A stretch of DNA of 11,323 nucleotides from DATFYM01 sp035315065 (GTDB taxonomy: Bacteria; Acidobacteriota; Terriglobia; UBA7540): positions 1-11,323 of the forward strand of contig DATFYM010000215.1 in NCBI GenBank assembly GCA_035315065.1. The letters run 5' to 3'. A program made the translations under genes and the position numbers. The notes under the pieces are model-generated. The model did not search any database. It saw only the letters and a program-made list of their open reading frames with translations, and was not told where the DNA came from. Below are positions 6,950 through 11,323 of this stretch, piece after piece (within the stretch, counting starts at the first letter, position 1; each line of letters starts with the position of its first letter).

Positions 6950-7912
6950 ATGCAAAACCAAACGCGTCACAACGAAGTTCGACGTCGGGTCATCGATTGC
7001 GGGTGGAACGGCGGAAAGGTCCGGGCGGTCCTATTGGTTGCCGCTCTTATGATGGGTGCGGGCGCCAACATTGCCTCTGCCCAGAGCCTGAACTGGGAGG
7101 GGCAGACAGGGATTTTTGTAACTCCGATGGCCTATTCCGCTCCGTCCACTGACAAAGGTTTCGGCAGACCGATTGTGGCTTATCACTACCTCGGCGCGGG
7201 ACCGGTTCTCGGCAGCTTCAATCAGGCGTCAGTCACTATCGGAGCCTTCGATCGTTTTGAATTCGGCTACTCGCGGGATTTTCATGATGGGGGGAACACG
7301 GCCGGTGAGAGCAACCTGTGGAGCAACGGTTTCAACAGCGTTCATGGGAAACTCAACTTGGTGCTGGAGAACCCCGCCAAGGCAAACTCGCTACCTGCCA
7401 TATCGGTCGGGTTCATCGTGCGCAGCCAGGTTCGAAACGTCGGCGGCGTCATTCAAAACCAGGACACGACTAACGCGGATTTCTACGCTGTCGCCACTAA
7501 GACCATAACGAGGGTTCACGAGTTACCGTTAGTGTTCAACGCCGGCTTTAAGGCTACTAACGCTTCCGTGCTCGGCCTGGCGGGAAACACGACGGCGTAT
7601 AAGGGGCGCGCGTTCGGGGCGGCTGCCTTCGTGCTCAGGGGGCCGAGGAGAAGCACGCTCCTCTTTGGCTCTGAAGTCCTGCAAGAGCCCCGCACCATCC
7701 AGAACCTTCCCGGAGCCATTGTACCCACCACCATAACTTACGCGTGCCGTATCGTGCCAGCAGGCGCATTCCCGTCGCGCCGAGGTTGGATGGATGAAAG
7801 CCCCAGGCTCAGCATCGACCTTGGTATTGCCCAGGCTGTTGGCAACGTCATGCCGGGATTGAACCTTAATGCCCGGCATCAAGTGGCCCTTGGTATCTCC
7901 TATGGCTTCTGA
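6950..7912 (+). CDS. DUF3034-like secreted or outer-membrane protein
   Basis: 320 residues with ATG at 6950 and a clear ribosome site (AGGAGAG) upstream. The N-terminus is basic, followed by a hydrophobic core about 26-40 and a likely signal peptidase site after Ala44 (IASA/QS). The mature part starts LNWEGQTGIFVTPMAYSAPS and continues with GFGRPIVAYHYL and FDRFEFGYSRDF. This order of blocks is what I recall for DUF3034 proteins, whose function is not established. Alternating hydrophobic and polar residues, repeated GF/GI strands and a last residue Phe (GISYGF) fit an outer-membrane beta-barrel. The family call rests on memory of the pattern, not on a search. The gene is probably transcribed on its own, given the 418-bp gap before it, and its stop lies 10 bp from the stop of the opposing phospholipase gene. 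Confidence 0.75.
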   Translation: MQNQTRHNEVRRRVIDCGWNGGKVRAVLLVAALMMGAGANIASAQSLNWEGQTGIFVTPMAYSAPSTDKGFGRPIVAYHYLGAGPVLGSFNQASVTIGAFDRFEFGYSRDFHDGGNTAGESNLWSNGFNSVHGKLNLVLENPAKANSLPAISVGFIVRSQVRNVGGVIQNQDTTNADFYAVATKTITRVHELPLVFNAGFKATNASVLGLAGNTTAYKGRAFGAAAFVLRGPRRSTLLFGSEVLQEPRTIQNLPGAIVPTTITYACRIVPAGAFPSRRGWMDESPRLSIDLGIAQAVGNVMPGLNLNARHQVALGISYGF

Positions 7913-7922
7913 GTCTAAGGCT

Positions 7923-9285
7923 TTAGGGTCGCGGCGGGCTCCCGGTCAGAGTGAGGGACTCGGCTGGAGCCGCCTTCATCTCCTCGAGTTCTAGCGGAAC
8001 CTTCCGGCAGACCGGGCAGTTTTTCGAAGCACGAACGGCATCGAAATGGTCGAAGAAACTGAGAATGTTGGCGCGCAGCTCCGGGGTCACTTTCTTGAAG
8101 TGCTCCTTCTGGAGGCGAGCGAGGAGATCGGCGTAAGTGCGATCGGCGAGCGGGTACTCGCCGGCACGAGTTGGCTTCCCCGTGTCGAAGTCCGCGTCAG
8201 CTAACTGGAGGTGGCCCGCCGCCTCTTCCTCCAGCAGCCCCCGGTAGTTTTCCCGCGTCGCGTTGAGGCTGGCGAGGAACATGCGCTCGGTCTCGGGTGT
8301 GGCCGGTTTGAAGTCCAGGGCTCGCAGGCGGCCGATCCTGGGAATAATGCTGAAGATGATCGCCAGGATTTTGGCCCCGAACCCGGGTGTGTGCGCAGCC
8401 TCCCTGATTCGCCGCTCGTAACCCCTGGCATGGTCTCTCACTCCTCGTCCGCGATATTCATTGCCGTACTCCTTCTCATACTGTCGGCGCGAGAGCGCGT
8501 AGACGAACTTCGGCTTGGTGATGCCTGGAATAAGTTGGTCGATCTGGTCCCTTTTCAGTTCCCAGGCCACTTCGGTAAAGGTGCGGGATCGTCTTACCGG
8601 CGCCATGACGGTAAGTGGCAAGGGCAAGATCCTCGTCAAAGAGAACATCGCGGATGTCGAGGCCGTAGGTCTCCTTGAAAGCGCGGTCGAGCAGCGGCTT
8701 CGATACCTTGAACCCGATGAAGTCGTGATAATTGTCGGACGCATAGAGGCCCGCCGCCACCTGAACCACGTCGAAGCCAAACTCCACCATAATGTGTTTC
8801 TTCGGATCATCGGCGTAGGTAACGACGTCACCGTACTTCTCGCGTACCTTCGGATACAGGATGGGCACCGATCGGTTCACCGCCAGAGGATGGCCGATAT
8901 TGTCAGCCGAGTAGTGCGACAGCGCGCCCAGGGCGAAGGCGTACTCGTTGAGATCCTGAGCCTGCCGGATCATAGATTCGATGAAGTCGGCGCTACGAAC
9001 ATAGTGGAGAAGGTCGCTGAAGAAGGCGCTGCCGAACGGGTAATAGCCCATGTCCTGGATGATGCAACCTCCGTAAGCGTAGGCGTGGGCTTCGCGTAGT
9101 TGGTCGGGGGTAGCATCCGGAAAGCGTTGGAGCAGCAACCTCTTGATTTCGGCTTCCCAGACTGCGTCGACCACCGCCTCGTGGCTGAGCACGGAATAGG
9201 CGTTCAGCGGGCGCGTAGTCCCTAGGACGAAAATCAATCCTGTCACCACAACAACGGTCGCCGGGGAGGGGCGGAGTCTAGTCAT
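7923..9285 (-). pseudogene. Zinc-dependent phospholipase C-like protein, split by a frameshift
   Basis: Two overlapping minus-strand frames together make one protein of about 453 residues. The N-terminal part reads from ATG 9285 (signal peptide about 1-29, then AYSVLSHEA). Candidate zinc ligands match the Bacillus cereus phospholipase C order: His35, Asp78, His94, His124, Asp128, His132, His164, Glu168 (note HYSAD..GHP and HIMVE). The match to family sequence stops after KTIPHL (residue 236) and resumes in the other frame as TEVAWELKRD. Removing one T from the coding-strand run CACCTTTACC (plus-strand AAA at 8577-8579) restores one frame. Without that, the first frame continues off-family to a stop at 8476, and the second could start only at ATG 8606. 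The downstream part ends with a CPVCRK motif. Expected role: hydrolysis of exported or envelope phospholipids. All predicted zinc ligands precede the break. A sequencing error, a real mutation or recoding are all possible. Confidence 0.75.
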
Positions 9286-9377
9286 CACACACCGGTTTTG
9301 AAACTCGAGAGACCTCGGCTCGTTCACGCCAGGCACGATCCCAACCACGGTCGCGCGCTCCAAGGGCCGTAGTGAGG

Positions 9378-9617
9378 TCAGGGGCGGCCGAAGAGCCCCA
9401 GCAGCCCGATCAAAATCAGGTAAAGAGCCACGATGTAGTTGAGAAGCTTGGGGAAAACCAGAATCAGGATGCCGGCGATCAAGGCAACAATCGGCGAATA
9501 GGAAGCGACGCGAATCGTAAAGGCGTCGCCGCGAGCCTGCGCGAGAGCCGAGGATGTGTTCAGACGGCTCATGCCAGTGGATAGCATTAGGAAGAGAACC
9601 CCTGCCTTGAATTTCAA
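9378..9617 (-). CDS. Small DUF3096-like membrane protein
   Basis: 79 residues. I chose the TTG at 9617 because a near-perfect AGGAGGT lies 5 bases before it; the frame is open further up to 9710, but that part reads like non-coding sequence. The first helix, about 5-16 with basic residues at positions 2 and 4, resembles a signal sequence or anchor. The region 41-77 (SPIVALIAGILILVFPKLLN, then YIVALYLILIGLLGLF) closely matches what I know of DUF3096, a short hydrophobic domain of unknown function. The Pro-Lys in the middle probably makes the turn of a helical hairpin. It lies between the lipid phosphatase and the phospholipase genes on the same strand, with gaps of 108 and 92 bp, so co-transcription is plausible but not shown. 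Confidence 0.78.
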   Translation of the reverse strand: MKFKAGVLFLMLSTGMSRLNTSSALAQARGDAFTIRVASYSPIVALIAGILILVFPKLLNYIVALYLILIGLLGLFGRP

Positions 9618-9641
9618 TGTGCACCTCCTGTTGAAAGATTG

Positions 9642-9659
9642 TCCTGAATGTCCTGAATG
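9642..9659. repeat. Two tandem copies of a 9-bp unit
   Basis: TCCTGAATG occurs twice back to back between the lipid phosphatase stop and the DUF3096 start, ending 24 bases upstream of that TTG. It is short enough to be a chance slip product. A role as an operator half-site pair is possible but unsupported. Confidence 0.35.
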
Positions 9660-9725
9660 TTGATTTCGGTTTCGATTGCCGCCCGCCCGACAATACAACT
9701 CGGCTGCCACTGGGCCCGGCCGGTC

Positions 9726-10805
9726 TTAATGGAGGGTGGACCGCAGCCAGGCCCCTGGTTCGCGCAATACGACATAGCGGCTGATAGTGTAGGCAAGGGC
9801 TGCTCCCAAGAAGACGTCAGACGGAAAGTGCGCCGAGGAAGTAATCCGCTCGATGCCGGTCATGGTTGCCAGCCCGTAAGTAACCACAGGCACCCAGGGA
9901 TGCCGCTCTCCGTATCGTCGAGAAAAGATGGTGGCCACCGCAAAGGCGCCGGCGGCATGGCCGGAAGGGAAGCTGCCCCGATTGAAATAGGTCCCCTTCG
10001 CCTTGAACCACGTGTGGGTGTAGTCGCCGTACGGGGTGATGTCACGTGGGTGAAGCCGGCCATCAACGCTTCTCATCACGCCCAGCAGAAGATCCGTGTC
10101 AGCAAGGGACTCAGCGGCGAAAAAGGCAGTTTGCTGCATATAGGCGTCGTGAGTCGCCAAGCCGGAGACATACCAAACCACGGGAAGACCAAGAAAAACC
10201 CTTTCCGTCGTCGTGACCTTGAAGACCTGATGGAAGGTCAAAAAGTTGTTAGTGCGACGAAAATAGGGTGCGTCGTGGGGATCGAGCGCTATCAGACCTG
10301 CCGTAATCCCGGCGACGGCGAGGGTGGCTTTCCAATGCTGGCCCTCGGTCAGGTGAAGGGGAAGAAGCCAAATTCGTTTCTGATCGCCGAGAAAGTTGGG
10401 AAACACAAGCTTCCAGGATACTCGCCGCGCTTTCTCGTCTTCCCCTCCTATGTCAGACTCGGGGGCTGACTGCAAGCCCGGTCCAGTCAAGAACATCGAC
10501 GAAGCTTGCGCGGGCGCGCAAGAAACAAAGCCATCGGCGGGTCCTCCGGCCACATCGTGCGGGCCGGGGTCGACGGACAAAGAGTAAGTTGGAAAAGAGT
10601 AGGATTCAATCGCGCCCTCGGACGAATGAAGGTAGCCGTTGGCGGAGGTCGCGTCTGGGGTTTGGGCAGAGGGCTGGCCCAGCGGGGCCGACTGGAAAGG
10701 TGGCTGAAAGTCGAAACGAAAATTCTGCGCCTCCACCGACAAGCCGAATCCGAGCACTCCGACGAGAAGAAGCAAGCACCGCAATCCGCCACGAATTACA
10801 GCCAC
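9726..10805 (-). CDS. PAP2-family membrane lipid phosphatase
   Basis: Expected to hydrolyse phosphatidic acid or an isoprenyl or lipid pyrophosphate at the outer face of the inner membrane. The frame opens at GTG 10832. I prefer GTG 10805, 8 bases after AGAGG, which leaves a clean signal or anchor sequence (VAVIRGGLRC, then a Leu/Val/Gly core and a probable VEAQ cut site); TTG 10808 is also possible. Numbering from 10832 (368 residues): Pro/Ser-rich segment 40-130, hydrophobic helices about 166-184, 209-227, 293-306, 312-327 and 339-355. PAP2 motif 2 is PSGH at 289-292 and motif 3 is R329-x5-H335-x3-D339 (RITSSAHFPSD), so the catalytic histidines are present. Motif 1 is unusual: in R254-x6-H261-P262 the usual Arg before Pro is a His. 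The first of three same-strand genes. Substrate unknown. Confidence 0.85.
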   Translation of the reverse strand: MAVIRGGLRCLLLLVGVLGFGLSVEAQNFRFDFQPPFQSAPLGQPSAQTPDATSANGYLHSSEGAIESYSFPTYSLSVDPGPHDVAGGPADGFVSCAPAQASSMFLTGPGLQSAPESDIGGEDEKARRVSWKLVFPNFLGDQKRIWLLPLHLTEGQHWKATLAVAGITAGLIALDPHDAPYFRRTNNFLTFHQVFKVTTTERVFLGLPVVWYVSGLATHDAYMQQTAFFAAESLADTDLLLGVMRSVDGRLHPRDITPYGDYTHTWFKAKGTYFNRGSFPSGHAAGAFAVATIFSRRYGERHPWVPVVTYGLATMTGIERITSSAHFPSDVFLGAALAYTISRYVVLREPGAWLRSTLH

Positions 10806-11025
10806 CAAGTGAGCCTCTATTTCATTCGCCACAACAGCTTACTCACGTCGCCGGAGTGCCGGTCGCGTGAAGAACGACTGTAGTCTAATCGGCGACGAAG
10901 GAAGCTGCTATCGGGCCGATTGGGTAGGCCGCAAGGTGGCTTCCTGTATCTCGCTGAAGGTGAGGGGCCACTTTGTCTCGGCCTGGGAAGCCGGACCGTT
11001 GGTCTGAAACCCTGAGGGATCAGAC

Positions 11026-11211
11026 TCAGTGACGGTCGTGATCGTGGTCATCCCAATCGTGGTCGGTATGCCAACGATGCCCGTCTTCGTCCCACCATTT
11101 GTGGCGGGTCTTCCAGCAGCGTTCCCGTTGTTCGTGTAATTCATGGCGCCAGTGCTCGGCTTGGTTGCTTTCGTATCCGTGACGCTTCGGCGCTCGCGAG
11201 AATTGACCCAC
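11026..11211 (-). pseudogene. Remnant of a short His/Asp/Trp-rich protein, 5' end cut by an IS-like repeat
   Basis: A 61-residue frame from GTG 11211 to TGA at 11026. The last 45 residues are strongly biased: HWRHELHEQRERCWKTRH, then KWWDEDGHRWHTDHDW and a DDHDHDRH tail. Charged Trp/His/Asp-rich tails like this occur in small exported proteins and could bind metals. The initiating GTG lies inside one of two 13-bp direct repeats and has no ribosome site, and a TGA four codons upstream closes the frame. This suggests the original 5' part, perhaps with a signal peptide, was lost at the junction with the element. I do not recognise a family. It could also be a chance frame, because the overlapping frame at 10908-11144 is also open. 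Confidence 0.4.
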
Positions 11212-11235
11212 GTCTGCTACTCAGAATTGACCCAC
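11199..11235. repeat. Two 13-bp direct repeats, IS21-type end candidate
   Basis: AGAATTGACCCAC occurs exactly at 11199-11211 and 11223-11235, a 24-bp period. On the minus strand this reads GTGGGTCAATTCT. Multiple short direct repeats near each end are a known property of IS21-family elements, and GTGGGTCA.TT is a form I associate with them. No transposase gene is visible here. It would be expected outside the window to the right, or be missing. Confidence 0.45.
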
Positions 11236-11277
11236 CAGCTTTCCGACTAAGTCCACGCTGACCCCTCTTCCTGGCAC

Positions 11278-11293
11278 GGTGATGATAATCACC
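11278..11293. repeat. Small perfect inverted repeat
   Basis: GGTGAT, a 4-base GATA loop, then ATCACC. This is a 6-bp perfect palindrome arm pair near the right edge, in sequence without any gene I can see. It may be a regulator site or a chance palindrome. There is no T-run after it. Confidence 0.25.
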
Positions 11294-11323
11294 AATGCCT
11301 GACACTCGGAAAAGACCCTGCTG

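Noticed and set aside
6661..7152. Plus-strand frame of 163 codons before the DUF3034-like gene
   Set aside because: It overlaps the next gene by about 200 bp out of phase, has no ribosome site and has low-complexity composition. The gap is described as non-coding instead.
8515..9099. Plus-strand open frame of 194 codons
   Set aside because: It is antisense to the phospholipase metal-binding region and is explained by codon bias in that gene.
9657..10469. Plus-strand open frame of 270 codons
   Set aside because: It lies opposite the PAP2 gene, whose motifs and membrane helices are clear, and has no protein-like features of its own.
10908..11144. Minus-strand frame of 78 codons rich in Thr, Asn and Gly
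   Set aside because: It overlaps the His/Asp/Trp-rich frame and looks like its shifted shadow. It has no ribosome site or domain.
1..11323. CRISPR array, rRNA or tRNA genes
   Set aside because: No regularly spaced repeats beyond the two 13-bp copies at the right end, and no rRNA or tRNA signature was seen by eye on either strand.

Overview
The window looks like a high-GC, Gram-negative chromosomal segment. The codons are GC-rich, there is a signal-peptide protein that resembles an outer-membrane barrel and ends in a C-terminal Phe, and several exported or membrane proteins are present. I cannot place it to a genus. Acidobacteriota, deltaproteobacterial lineages and similar soil or sediment groups would fit, but this is inference only. 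Both edges carry traces of mobile elements. The left edge has the C-terminal end of a transposase that looks like IS630/DDE (1-126). The right edge has two exact 13-bp direct repeats of the kind seen at IS21-type ends (11199-11235).

Left part, plus strand (153-3798): a trehalose cassette. The first gene is a trehalose-6-phosphate synthase (GT20) whose catalytic domain is fused behind two membrane helices, a putative periplasmic sensor and a HAMP linker. It is followed 21 bp later by a HAD-family trehalose-6-phosphate phosphatase, and then by a small two-helix membrane protein with an N-terminal CxxC. Together the first two enzymes would make trehalose from UDP-glucose and glucose-6-phosphate, possibly with the synthase controlled from the membrane by an external cue.

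Middle, plus strand (4135-7912): a long low-complexity protein with one membrane helix and a complete seven-bladed WD40 propeller, then a DUF3034-like secreted or outer-membrane protein. The two large gaps before these genes (3799-4134 and 6532-6949) hold no convincing genes. The first has two small hairpins. The second has a region that reads more like structured RNA or element remnant than protein.

Right part, minus strand (10805-7923): a PAP2-type lipid phosphatase, a short DUF3096 membrane protein and a zinc-dependent phospholipase C-like protein, in that transcriptional order. They suggest envelope phospholipid turnover, since both enzymes would release diacylglycerol-type products. The phospholipase gene is split by a single-base frameshift at about 8577. 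It converges on the DUF3034 gene with only 10 bp between the stop codons. At the far right a short His/Asp/Trp-rich reading frame starts inside the IS21-like repeat and is probably the remains of a longer gene.

The most unusual item is the sensor-HAMP-GT20 fusion. The next most interesting are the membrane-tethered WD40 propeller, the broken phospholipase and the unexplained 6532-6949 interval.
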